From Eucommia ulmoides (Eukaryota > Streptophyta > Magnoliopsida > Garryales > Eucommiaceae), in contig CM028330.1 in the NCBI GenBank assembly GCA_016647705.1, positions 52,192,897 through 52,256,896 on the forward strand: 64,000 nt of DNA, written 5' to 3'. The notes beneath the pieces were generated by a model. The model was not told where the DNA came from and did not search any database. It saw nothing but the letters and a program-made list of their open reading frames with translations. How positions within the stretch are numbered: position 1 is the stretch's first letter; the number at the start of each line of letters is the position of its first letter. The translations under genes were made by a program, and so were the position numbers. This document shows, piece by piece, positions 45,184 through 56,961 of this stretch.

Positions 45184-46125
45184 AATACTAAACTTGAATA
45201 ACGAATATTTTATTACTCATAAATTTGAGAAATTTTACAAATTACGACGGTAATTAAAATTATCAATTAATCGGATCAATTTTTCAATTTTCACAATTAT
45301 TACAAATTAAATAGAAATTCAAATATAATTTCCCCCCGCAGCTTCATTTTTATCGACCCTGCAATAAATGTTGTGGGGTTGTAAGCCAAAACTCAATAGA
45401 ATTTTAATCCCCTTTAATACGTGTATCCAACCAGTCCACAAATAACACATAGGTATGTATTTCACATAATTTCCACATAATACATATCATAAATATTTTA
45501 TGAAAATTAACAATATAATTAAATAATAACTATAACATAAACCACACAGTAAATAGAAAGGCTAAATACAAGTATTAAAGAGATTAAGAATTCTATCTGA
45601 AATCTGAAACGAAATCAACGTTGTATAGATTATTTATTTCTTTCTTTCTTTTTCATTCTTTTTTTTTTTTTTCATAAACATATGTGTATATAGAGAGAGA
45701 GAGAAATGGAGGATAGGCAGTGATTTTTTTTTTCACCGCCTCAAAGGTCAATATCTTTTGTTTTTTTATTTTTTGTTAATGGTGTGTTTTCCAATTTATG
45801 TCCAAGAAATTGGACAACACATTATTTATACACACATGTTGTCTTCTCAAAGAAGACAACACACACTTAAATATAAATATTTACACAAAGTATCCCTTAA
45901 CATAAAGAAAATATTAATTATATCTTAAAATTTTGAAAATCATATTTTAAACAACATAATAATCTCTAAACTTTTAAAAGTCAAAAATTAAAATTAACAT
46001 TTAACCCCTAAAATTATCAAATATATATTTCTACTATAAATTTTATAATATATAAAACAACCCTAAAATATTAAAATTATATAAAATAATATTTTCAAAA
46101 TATATATTTTTAGAGTATTACAAAA
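45184..46125 (-). mobile_element. LTR, right arm of inverted pair
   Basis: On the minus strand it begins TGTAATACTCTAAAAATATA (46125) and ends near ATTCAAGTTTAGTAT (45184), followed by the primer site. About 940 bp and collinear with 1-496 plus 17397-17706 in inverted orientation. The right edge abuts a different LTR-like remnant. Confidence 0.75.
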
Positions 46126-46129
46126 ACTC

Positions 46130-46815
46130 TGAGCTCTTGTTAACATCAAGTCAACCGAATCAGCTGACCAGCGTCTGGACGTGTTGTCTCTGGTTAGCAG
46201 GCTGCATCATAATGCGTCTCCATTTCCGTTTGTGCTCCATTAAGGAGATATCCACTTCCTTAGGTCTTCTAGGATCGAGTTCATTATTAATAATTTTCCT
46301 CAAAGCCAAGTGGTTTAGCCCATGGCCCCGTCTTATAAGTCGAAAGGCCATGCCCATTGGGTAATCTCCTCAATCATCCTCTTATGGATCAAACACAAGG
46401 TTTCCAATAATTAACCATACTCAAGACCTCGATTAGACAATGCTAATTATACTCCACTCCTATAAATATCTAGGCATCCAATGCCCAAGGTAACCCAAGT
46501 TAATGTTCAATCTCGAATTTGAAACATATTTGTCCTTCTCTCCCGAGCGCTTACTCTTATGTCGGAGGGACTTCACCAGGCCAAGTCCCAGTGGGTTTTT
46601 GTGCAGGTACCTGCTAGACTTCAGCTAGGAATTCAAAAGGGACTTTAACTGTTGGTTGTGGAGCTCTCCAGTTCTCCAGCTCATTAGTTCTCTAAGTCTT
46701 CAAACTCTTACTCAGCACCCCACTCCAGCAAGAAAAATACACGTGAAATCTGACCTTACTATACTCGAGGTGTTAATCACCATACTCGAGGTGTTAATAA
46801 TTTTTTGACAACAAT
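46130..46815 (+). mobile_element. Remnant of a Tat-like LTR
   Basis: TCCTATAAATATCTAGGCATCC (in parts, about 46459-46480) is a TATA region. GTCGGAGGGACTTCACCAGG and GTTTTTGTGCAGGT (about 46561-46610) resemble the equivalent part of element A's LTR (GAGGGGACACGCCGGGATT..TTTGTGCAGGT). The end AATTTTTTGACAACAA (about 46800-46815) resembles its ...TTTGATATCAACA terminus. No partner LTR or internal region is visible. Confidence 0.5.
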
Positions 46816-47221
46816 ATAAACTATTCTAGAAAGTCTTACAAATTCAATGGGAAATTCTAACATTCATCCTCACGTGCAATCCTGCCTTGCATGTAATACA
46901 ATAAAGAACCTTCACTATATAGATAAATCCAATTAACTTTTATCATTTTTTAATTTTTTAATGCTGGTTTGGGTCACAACTTAAAAGGAACTACAATCCT
47001 TAATTCTAAAACAGTGGATCGTCAATTGAATTTGTTGTATAATAATGGGGGTGGATAGTGAAATTAAACCCTTTTGAATGGGGGGTGATTGTACCACGCG
47101 CTCCAGATGAGTGAAACTAATAACCGCCGAGGACCCTGCCGGTGCCTGTGGTGGCATTTGGCAAGCATTGGGTAGTTTTAGATGCTCTTTTTGAGTCTTC
47201 AATTTTAAATTAAAAAAAATA

Positions 47222-47385
47222 ATAATCTAAAAACTACCCTACACCCGCACAAAAGTTCCGAGTGTGTGATTGTCCCTCCTAACAATTGTTTTTTTTCATA
47301 CTCGAACTCTTAATCTTGTAGAGGTCTCTCAATTATTTTAACTCAAGTGAGTTTTATCATTTGAACTACGCTATATTGATCAAAA
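47222..47385 (-). mobile_element. tRNA-derived SINE-like copy
   Basis: On the minus strand, TAGCGTAGTTCAAATGA (47373-47357) fits a degenerate box A, and AGAGTTCGAGTAT (47310-47298) fits box B of a polymerase III promoter, about 60 bp apart. GGAGGGACAATCACACACTC follows. The same order of words appears at 52030-52185, so the two are one family. Confidence 0.6.
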
Positions 47386-48312
47386 TTTTATAGATCGATG
47401 GAGATAAACAAAGTCTCGAATCATAAGATTAATTTTCAATTAAAAAAAAGTGTTATTTAAATTTAGCAAAATTTAAAATTTTTAAGTGAATTATTTTTTG
47501 AAACAATAATTTTCATTTTAATAAAATGTATGTATAATTAAGGCGCTTGGTAATACTTTTTATTTTTAAATTAAAAACTATTTATTTTTCAAAATAATAT
47601 TTACTTTGCACTAAAAAAATTAAAATAAAAAAAATAAGGACACGATTATAAGTCTTTTTTAAATGTTTTTTTTTTCCGATTTTTATATTATAAGAGTTTA
47701 ATGGAGATTGTACATTTTTTCAATTTTTTTTTTTTTTTTTTAGTTTAGGAGATCACTTGTAAAGATAATACAAAAATATCAATCTTACACTATGAAACAC
47801 ATTTTTTATTTTTTACATTTGTGACCAGTTGGTCGGGTCGGTTTTTGGGTTATAGTTCTTTCCCCTCCCCTTTTTTTTCTATTTTCTTCACTCGTTTTCC
47901 ATTTTTTAAAAAATTTTGAGTTTATACCTATTGAAACAATAAATTGTGTTATTATTAATTTAGAATTAATAAAAAAAAAACCTGATATATAGATTTACAA
48001 TCAAAATTCAGTATAGTATTGAGAACAATCATTTTGTTTTTAAGTATATTGTTTGGGTTAAATTAACTTTTTATTTTTAAAAAATATTTAAAGAAAACAA
48101 TAACAAACAATGCCTAAATTTTTAATTTTTTTTATTTTACAATTTATATTTTCATTTTGTAAAAATTATTGCATTTTTAAGAAATCCACAAGTAGGAGAC
48201 TCTTGAAAAACATTTATACAATAATTCAAGATTTATACATGAAAGCTTTTATCCTTTTTAAAAGAGGTCAATGAATGAGTGGATTGGAGTGGAGGACCAT
48301 AATGACAACTTA

Positions 48313-48313
<1 letters not shown>

Positions 48314-48346
<33 letters not shown>
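48314..48346. repeat. Homopolymer C33
   Basis: An uninterrupted run of 33 C on the plus strand. It may fold as i-motif/G-quadruplex DNA; its exact length is prone to sequencing or assembly error. Confidence 0.9.
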
Positions 48347-48351
<5 letters not shown>

Positions 48352-49861
48352 GTAGTGTAGTTTGATCAAACTAGACAAGACAACAATAAAAAAACAAAAA
48401 ACATGGGGGGTCCAAAGTGTAATTATTGTTACAAATTGTGTTCTCTTTGTATTAAGGAAAAATTAGACAAAACTTCAGTTTTACCATTAAAATTGAAATA
48501 GCCCACTACTTATAAGTTCATATTGAAAAAATATCACTTATATATTTATTACTTAACATAAATCTAAATATATATTCTCTCACTACATCAACAACAACAT
48601 AATAAGTGACGGAGTGCAAATGTTATTATCCAGTAATAATGTTAATAGTAACATAACGATAAGGGATGCATTGTACAACAACATAATGAATGGAGGATAT
48701 AAATGTTAATGTACAGTAAAAAATTATTATATGTCAATTGCATTTTTTTCTAAACTGAAATAGTTAGATGGGTATAAAAATGAATTAGTAATGGGTTTTT
48801 TGGGCCATTATAAATACCTTTGTATTAAAGCCTTAACTGCCTTCTAGTAGGAAATAAGTAATAAAAAGGATTGTGATTTAACCTAAGCCCAAAATTGACA
48901 TTTTTTCGGTAGAGAAAGCCCAATAAATAAGCCCATAAAATTTGGACCACATAATCCTATTTCATTTGTAACTATTATTCAATTTTATTTTATTTTTATA
49001 AAAATAATATCCCAAAAAGAATTAGACGACGTTTGATAAAAAAAAAAAAAAAAAATAGTAATTTTATTGCTTTTAAGTAAAATAAAAATAAAAACTAATG
49101 TTTGTTTTTCTGTTAAAAAAAAGTACTATTGAAAATAAAATAAATATAAACACGACTTTAAGTTTTTTTTTTTTAAAAAAAAAAAATTGTTTCTCTCCTT
49201 TTTTATTTTTATATTATAAAAGATAATAAAGACAAATGGATTATGACTTTACCATTCATATTTTTTTTTAAATATTTATACTTTTATTTTTATTAAACGA
49301 TCATTAATTAAAATAATACTAAAATATATTGCTTGCACTATCAAACACGTGTTTTTATTTTTAAGTAATATTTTAATTATTATTTTTTAAAAATACCAAA
49401 AAAAGAAAAGGGTTAACAAATGGTGTTTTATATTTTTAAATTTAAAACAAGAGAAATCCTAATTTTTCCCCATTGAATATTCAACCCATGGTATTAAAAT
49501 TTCATTTTCGGAAAGAAAAAAAAGAAAAAGAAAAAGAAAAGGTCATTGGATGAATAGATGGCTCAAAAATGTATGGTGGCTTGACGTTGATTAAGAATAG
49601 AGAAGAGTAGAGTAAATAGTGGACCCGGTCAAGCTTACAAGTCAACATCTACCAATCTTTTGGCCATCATTGGAAGATATATCCAATCACTCACATTTCA
49701 ATTAATTCAATCAAAATCATAGATAGGTTCATCCTAATTTTGTGGGTCCCATAATTTTTTTTAAATAATATCATCTTTCAACAATAAAATTTAACTAAAT
49801 TGTCATCCATAAGTTCACATTGATATTGAAATTTTAAAAAATAAATACAATATCAATCATT

Positions 49862-50860
49862 TTGTGTTGTACAGTCTCTTCAAATGTTATTTCCTTATTT
49901 AACTTTAAATTAATCAGATCGTTTCTTATTGTCTCATCTCATGTTTTCTTAAATTTACATTTTTTCCTTACAACACTGTTCACTTGTATTAAATCATATT
50001 TTAGCATCACTGCATCATTAAACCTTCTATACACCGTCCAAAGTATCGCAACGATTTTCTCTTAACTTATCTTCAACGAGTGTTATTCTTAACCTCTCCC
50101 TAATAATCTCATTTTTAACTTTATTCGTCATTCTCTTATTAATCAATCTTAACAATTTCACCCTTACTACCTTTACTCTATGAACTCATCTTTTGTTTAC
50201 GGCCCAACATCATAACGAATCATTAGTCGTATCGCAGTTTTGTAGAACTTTTTTTTTAATTTTCAGTTGTATCCTGCGATTATAAATCATCTCAACTACA
50301 TTTATCCACTTTAATCATCATGCATCGACTCTACATGCATAATGTTTTCAATTTTTCCATTCCCTAATCCCTAGGAGTATAAAATCCAAGTATCTAAAAT
50401 CATTAACCCTAGTGACCTCCTCCAATATTTACCATGTGATCATCTCTTCAAGTATTTCTAAAATTAAAATACATGTATTACGTGTTAGTTCTATTGATTT
50501 TTAATCCCCTAAACACTAAGGGTTCCCTCCAATATTCTAACTTAATATTAAGAGTTTTTCTAGTTTTATCGATTAGTACTATGTTATCAGAAAACAAAAT
50601 TGTTTATGATATATGTTTTTTTAGCTCATCCATCATTAAAACAAAGAGAAAATGACTTAAAGACAATTATTGATGCAAATGTATATTAATTCAAAAGACA
50701 AAGTATCACTTCCGACGATTCGAACACTAATAACTATACTTTTGTACATGTCTTTAATCACCTTAATATAATCATTGAACACTTGTTCTTTTTTAAAACT
50801 CATAAGAAAAACTTCTCTGGGAATCTAATTAACCCTTTTTTTAAAAAAAAAAAACTACAT
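49862..50860 (-). mobile_element. Highly eroded RTE-clade LINE fragment
   Basis: On the minus strand the order of RTE reverse-transcriptase words is still readable through many stops: KVIKDMYKSIV-like residues at about 50755-50725, HFLFVLMMDEL at about 50650-50615, and DNIVLIDKTRKTL at about 50585-50550. The C-terminal FYKTAIRLMIRYDVGP lies near 50255-50205, and KLRENR-like residues near 50070. Both ends are truncated. It is far more degraded than the copy at 497-17396, hence older. Confidence 0.65.
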
Positions 50861-51100
50861 TTTTATTTTATAAAATATTAGGGATTTCTCATGCCAAAAC
50901 ACATTACACTAATTTCGAATTTATAAGTGTAAAAGGATAGTAAATATTAAAAACGGGTCAATTAAGTAAAAATATAAAACTTAAAGGGTACAAAATAATT
51001 TTAATTTAATGTCTTAGAAGTAGGGATGTAAAATTTTTGAACAGGGATTTCTTCCTCTTTTTTATGATAGCCGAATCTGGGGATCGCAGTAATTAGTGAA

Positions 51101-51199
51101 ATGTCCTCTTGGTCCTTAGCTCCTCGCGAAGAATCCATTTGCAAGAATTATTACACTGGTGGTTTGGATCCAGGAGAAAAACTTTCGGCGTTAGAGTAA
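51101..51199 (+). CDS. Short exon-like ORF, unrecognised
   Basis: ATG 51101 opens a 32-codon frame beginning MSSWSLAPREESICKNYYTG and containing GGLDPGEKLSAL. Its composition is richer in G+C and less repetitive than the neighbourhood. It runs into TTAGA|GTAAGTATC, a near-perfect plant splice donor at 51196, so it could be the first coding exon of a gene or gene fragment. No matching downstream exon was recognised. The product is unknown, and a chance ORF remains possible. Confidence 0.25.
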   Translation: MSSWSLAPREESICKNYYTGGLDPGEKLSALE

Positions 51200-52029
51200 G
51201 TATCTGAGGCAATAATAACTTTTGATTTGAAAGCATATGGAATTTGAACTTACTCATGCTCTAGGTATTTATATTTCCTTATTAGATGGGAAAAAATTGA
51301 GAGAGAATATCTGATACAAATTTAACCAGCCCGTTGGGAGAACATGCTCTGAGCATGAGATCTCAAACGTGAATAGTGTGACTCTCTTACGATTGTTCCA
51401 ATCAGGCCAAACTTCGAACACAGATCTTCCCGGATCTGATTAATCCTTGATCCACGGATCAATCTCAATCTCGGTTCCAACCCATTTGTGACCCATTTAC
51501 AAAATTAAAGACTAAATCGCCACTCATCAAATTTAATTTCATTCATTTGCTTTTCTCAAATTAATCGAAATCTTCATTGAAAAATATATGAAAATTTTCA
51601 TCTTATAATAAAAATTATGCAAGTGTATAAACAAATAATATTGTTTCATGTGTTATATAATATATTCGACCCGGTAAAGACAAATTATAAATGCTAAATC
51701 TTTCCACGCTTTGATAAAAATATGAGAGCTTGACCAAATTTTGAAAGTTGAAAGAGAAAGGTTAAGAGAAGAAAGAAGACTGTTTTGGAAGTTATCGAAT
51801 TTGGTATAACAACAACGTTAATTAGGAGAGACTCTTGTGGTAATAATAATAAAGGTAAAGAATGTCGGCAAGAAAAAGAAGAAGAATTACTAGGCTCAAA
51901 TACATACCGCACACTCGTCACTCACCTTAATTCATTAGTTTAGGTGGCGGCTTCTTTGTTATTTATTGACTCCTTCGACCACGACCTCCTTAATCAACTT
52001 TTTTTTCTTAATTTTTTATACTCACGAAT

Positions 52030-52190
52030 ATTTTATGCTCAGATTAATTTCGTTCAAAGTTCTTTGACTGTCTCTCCTAACAAATATTTTTTCGTAAACT
52101 CAAATCTCTAACCTTACAGAGATACCTTGACTGCTTTAATTCAAACTACATTGCCGTTTGAGCCACATTATATTGGTAATCACTTTTTTT
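52030..52190 (-). mobile_element. tRNA-derived SINE-like copy
   Basis: On the minus strand, TGTGGCTCAAACGGCAA (52168-52152) fits box A (TRGCNNARNGG) and GTTAGAGATTTGAGTTTAC (52112-52094) contains a box B variant. TGTTAGGAGAGACAGTC follows, as in the copy at 47222-47385. Confidence 0.65.
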
Positions 52191-52855
52191 GTTTCTCTTT
52201 TAAGAATTATTTACTCATTTTTCATGTTATTACAACAATCAATTAAATTATTAACATTTTAAGAAAATGATTTTTGTAAGAGGTTTTTATTATTTACTTC
52301 TTCTTCCATAGACTATGTAGAGAAAAGATCTTTTAAACTGTTCACTCAGTCTTTGGACCTCCCCGTACAACCAATTAAGTTTTAATCTTTAGCAGACAAA
52401 AAAAACGTAAAAAGACAAATATACCCTTGAAACAAAATCTCATCTCTTTCATTTACATTAACGTTATCTCTCTCTTTATTTCTGATCACTCACTCCACAA
52501 AATCTCTTTAACGTTAATCTCATGTGTGCATATTTTTATCTTATTGTATAGAATAGAATGGCAAAATCGTAAATATGAATTAAAAGTTAAAGATAATATT
52601 ATTAACTTTTTTTCTTCTTTGTGGGCCGAAAAAAGTGAGGGTTATTCCTAACTCAAAGTCGGCAAAACAATTGCATTAAAAATAAATAAATTCCTCACGT
52701 GATAATTAAGCAATTTTTATATATATATAAAAAAAAAAAAAAACATAGACCAATTAAATTTATTTGCTATGTGAATTTCATATTTTGCTTTGAAATTTGA
52801 ACATTCAAACTAGTAATGATACATCGTGGATCTCGCATAGATCCTTGATAGCATC

Positions 52856-53170
52856 AATTTATATAATAAATTGGAAAGTGTTTTTTTTTTTTTAAATGTC
52901 TTTTAATTGGCCATTTTTTTTTTTAAATTATAAATTAAAAATTCAACACAGTACTTTTTAGAGAGGAGAAATACCTAATTTATATAATAAATTGGAAAGT
53001 GTATTTTTTTTTTTAAATGTCTTTTAATTGGCCTTCTTTTTTTTTTTCTTTTTTTTTTTTACACTTATAAATTAAAAATTCAATATAGTAATTTTTAGAG
53101 AGGAGAAATACCTAACTTAAAAAAATAATCATTAATGTAAATACCTAATTTAAAAAAATAATCATTGATG
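52856..53170. repeat. Direct tandem duplication of about 120 bp plus a smaller one
   Basis: TTATATAATAAATTGGAAAG through GAGAGGAGAAATACCTAA occurs twice head to tail (about 52858-52980 and 52979-53115), differing mainly in T-run length. It is followed by two copies of AAAAAAATAATCATT(A/G)ATGTA. Confidence 0.85.
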
Positions 53171-53280
53171 TACCTAATTTTTTCCAATAAGTGGTCCCTT
53201 TTTTAATCCATAGAATGATAGAATCAATAAAAAAATAATTATATACAAAAATTTTATCTCATGAAAACCAATAAATATTT

Positions 53281-53480
53281 CATCCAATATCTGATAACCA
53301 TATTGGGTTTTGACTAATTCGAATCGAGCTAGATTGGATCATAAAGGCGGTAAAACTCTCCTTACCGAATTTTAATGCAGCTGAGTTTAAACTCAATAAG
53401 GAGAGTTTTGCCGCCCTTGTAATCCGACCCTGCTCAATTCGGATTAACCAAAACCTAATATAGTTATCGGATACCAGATG
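53281..53480. mobile_element. 200-bp foldback (MITE-like) element
   Basis: The two halves are reverse complements over about 100 bp each with scattered mismatches (CATCCAATATCTGATAACC against CATCTGGTATCCGATAACT), meeting at CAGCTG (53379-53384) with almost no loop. Possible 4-bp flanking repeat ATTT (53277-53280, 53481-53484). No protein is encoded. The structure suggests a MITE-like or foldback transposon, or a relic of an inverted duplication. Confidence 0.75.
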
Positions 53481-53999
53481 ATTTATATAAAAATAAAAAT
53501 AAATAAATAAATATTTAATTTATTTGACACTAATTTTGGTCACGTGTCTTTTCAAGTTACACATTTCCACGAAGACTCACCAAAGTTTGACAATTTATTA
53601 CTACAAACCTCAAAATAATTCAACTTGTCCGAGTCTACGAAACATTGTGTACAAATCCTTATCAACACTTCTCTAATTAATTATAATAATTGTTTGGTTC
53701 ACCAACTTTTTGATCGTATTAATTCCCAACTCATACTTTTCGTGATCTTATTGGTTGAATTATTGTTTTTAAATAATTTTATAAAATATAGAATTTAATT
53801 TTAGATGTCAAATTGTATACTCCATAATTGGTGGTGTTTACTTATTGGTTATTTGTCACAAGAGTAGTTATAGTAGCAGGTATGATGGGTTAGATAAGGT
53901 TGCATACCATCGTAGAGTTGTTTAGGCCTTTTAGAATATTTTTAAAAAAAAAAAAAAAAATACAAAAATAGACTGTTTTTAAACTTATTTACGGAAATA

Positions 54000-54180
54000 G
54001 TATTACCCGGGGATCAGATCTCCGCGTTTGGTTTTTCAAGTGTATACTCGGGGTTCGCAGCCCTAGGTATACAAAACGTTTTTTTCTTTTTTTTCTTTTT
54101 TGCTTTTAAACCCGGGTTACAAAACCCCGGGTTTAACCCCCCCCCAAAAAAATAAAAATAAACAAACGTTTTGTATACCC
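54000..54180. repeat. Nested hairpin with CCCGGG palindromes
   Basis: GTATACAAAACGTTT (54067-54081) and its exact complement AAACGTTTTGTATAC (54164-54178) bracket AAACCCGGGTTACAAAACCC and CGGGTTTAA (about 54107-54135), itself made of two AACCCGGGTT palindromes. A further ACCCGGGGATC lies at 54006. GC content is clearly above the surrounding DNA. No family was recognised. Confidence 0.7.
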
Positions 54181-55749
54181 AATGAATTTTTAAAGTTTTT
54201 GGCAACTTTAAATTGATTAATGGTGGTATATTGATATTTTAAATAAATCTAATTTTTTTGTTCATAAATTACGTTCAAAACACTCCATAATGGTTTTTAC
54301 AATATTAAAAACGGACAAGTTGATGAATTTTAAAAAATTGCCAAAATTGACCAGATGAGCTGTTTTGATGATGATAGAATTTTTTCGGCAATTTGGAATT
54401 AACAAAAAATTGCATGTCCGTAACAGAAATGAACCAAATTTTTTGTATATAAATTATGTTCATAACACTACATAACAGAACTTAAAATACAAAAAATGGA
54501 TTAGTGAATAATTTTTAAATAATCGTCAAAGATAGTCAGATGAATTGTTTCGATGACGATGCAGAAATGAAAATTATAAAAAAATTACACAATTAAATTC
54601 TTCGTCTAAAATAGTTATCTAAATAAAAAATTTATAAATAATGAGATTTCAAAATTCAAGATTTTAAAATTCCATCATTTACAAATCTCTTATCCAAATG
54701 CAACCTAAGTGTCATAGACTTGATTGGATAATAAAAGTTTTGGAAGAAAAATATTTTATCCAAAAATTTCACTATTCACTTCTAAAACAATTAAATTATA
54801 TTTGGTATTATTTAAATTTTATTCTCTTGATTAATAAGTCATTTTATATTATTTAGTATCATTTTAAATTTATAAATTAAAAATTAATATATTAACTTTA
54901 GGTACGGCGTATCCTAATTTGATGAAATTATATTATTTTTTCTCAGGTAGTTGAATGAGCTATTAAACTATATTAAAAAATTTATAAATTAAAAATTATT
55001 AAAAAATAATTAAATTAAATTATATTTTACATCTTTTAAATTTGATATATGTACTTTATTTATTAATTTGTTATTATTTATTATTTTTTTACATTAATAA
55101 ATTTGTTTAAAAATCGTTATCGCGTCTCTAGACACGGAATGTATTAAATTTTGGGAGTCATTTTATAAATATTTCTCTTTTTGACAATTGCGAGAAAAAG
55201 TGAAGGGTATTTATGTGATTTAATGAATTTGGTGGCGGCATTTTGTCATTTCGGGAAACTTCGAGAAGTAAAACAGAAGTACAGACTGTGCTGAGTCTAC
55301 TAATCTCCTTTGAGTAATAAACAAAAAAGGCATCTTTTGTCACCTCATGCCGAGTAAGTCTATAAATATAGACTTTTCTTCAAATCAATTTTGAGTAATT
55401 TTAAAGTAGTTTTATTTACTTTTTCGTTCCTAAAATATGAGATGGATCTTTGATTTTCATGAAATTATAAATTTAATCCTTTAAATGTTACATTTGTTTC
55501 AATCTCGGAAAAAAAAAAAAAAAAAACTGTTGTTCATGATTTTGAATAAAAAATAAATTGTGCTTTGCATGTGATTTTTAATGAATATATTTTCGTTATT
55601 TTATCACTACATCAAATGTACGACGTTTTTTTTCAACCAATAATTCAATTGCTATTAGATAAAAATTAAGAAAAAATGTCTCGAATTTAGATAAGATAAA
55701 AAATTATCTATAGGTAAACTATATTCATAAATATCGCTAGCGCTAGCAC

Positions 55750-55920
55750 TAACATGAGTTGACTCAAGTGGAAGAGACTTGGGTTTCCTTAAGCAACGTC
55801 CAGGGATCGAAATCTGGGGATTGTGTATAGAGAGTGCTCTGTTGGGAGAGATGTCCGCTTCGGCGCCCGACAGTACCTCGAGAGATTAGTCTCCGCCAAT
55901 CGTGGTGCGGGGATTTTTTT
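55750..55920 (+). mobile_element. tRNA-derived SINE-like copy
   Basis: GAGTTGACTCAAGTGGAAGA (55756-55775) fits box A, and CAGGGATCGAAATCTGG (55801-55817) fits box B, 45 bp apart as in tRNA-derived SINEs. A GC-rich body (CGGCGCCCGACAGTACC) and a T-rich 3' end (ATTTTTTTATTTTTTT) follow. The perfect palindrome CGCTAGCGCTAGC lies just upstream at about 55736. Confidence 0.6.
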
Positions 55921-56756
55921 ATTTTTTTTTTATTAAAAATGTGTTAATTATAAAATAGAATCCATTTTGACAAAATAATAATTAATTATTTATAATTTTT
56001 TTTTTCTTTCCATAACCATAAAAAAAGGCTAAAAATAAGAGATGATAAAATTTGAAATTAATTTTGTAAATGAAATAATTAATATTTTGGAGAATGTGAT
56101 AAATAATTTCATTTTTGAGTTCAAATCTATATTTTTTTTCAATTTTGCAGTAAGGTGTGTCTAGACTAGTTTACGCGTACCTCTACTGATAATCTACTCA
56201 AGCAATTTTAAGGGTGTACTCCACCAAATTTAACCAATTTACGCGTGCTTCAACTGATCACTTCCTCGGACAATTTTAAGTCTATATTCCTGCACTAAAT
56301 ATAATCTCTGAAGTGTTCCCAAGAGAGTCAAATTCTCGTTGATGAAAAAGTAAGACATCTTTCTTTGTCAACTGGATTAATGGTATGTTTGGTTAGATGG
56401 AAAATGAAAAAAAAAAAAAAAAAAAACATGCTTGGTTGGATGAAAAATGGAAAGGGAAAAAAAAATAGGATGGATAAAATATAATTTTTGAGACACTTTT
56501 TTTTCTCACAAATTTGAGATAAAAATGAAAAGAAAATGGTTAAAAGTATCAAAATTACAATTATACCCTTAATAATAATTTTTTTAATTTATTTTTGTAA
56601 TATACGAGCACAAAATAGTAATTATATTAAAGTAAATTATTTTTTTTCTTTTTTAATCAAATAACACTAGTAAAAATAATTTTTCTCTCACAATATATAA
56701 AAATATTAACTTTTCATTTTCATTTTCATTTTCTTTTCCCCCCTTCCAACTAACCA

Positions 56757-56840
56757 GAGGTTTCAAATCCGTCTCTTAATGGCCGTCCTCTTAATAACAG
56801 AGGTTTCAATTCCGTCTCTTAATGGCCGTCCTCTTAATGG
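56757..56840. repeat. Tandem duplication of about 43 bp
   Basis: AGAGGTTTCAAATCCGTCTC ... GGCCGTCCTCTTAAT occurs twice in a row with two differences. It lies in the distal upstream region of the JMJ gene. Confidence 0.85.
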
Positions 56841-56934
56841 AATGAAATTAGCTTCAAAATTAGAAAGAATCTCCTGCCTCTAAAAGTAAAATACACTTAT
56901 ACCCCCTAAGCAGTAATTGTAGAGAGAGAAAAGT

Positions 56935-56961
56935 TTAGAGAGAGAGAGAGAGAGAGAGAGA
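56935..56961. repeat. GA microsatellite
   Basis: TTTAGAGAGAGAGAGAG... gives about 12 GA units. GA repeats are frequent in plant promoter regions, and this one marks the switch to GC-richer DNA. Confidence 0.9.

Larger units (their letters stand above)
46816..49861. other. AT-rich intergenic DNA, no gene recognised
   Basis: Long A/T homopolymers and no coding frame with recognisable features. Contains one SINE-like copy (47222-47385) and a C33 tract (48314-48346). Otherwise I see nothing. Confidence 0.6.

Noticed and set aside
56261..56395. Possible further SINE on the minus strand (GAATTTGACTCTC as box B)
   Set aside because: Box A is not convincing and no target-site duplication or tail could be defined.
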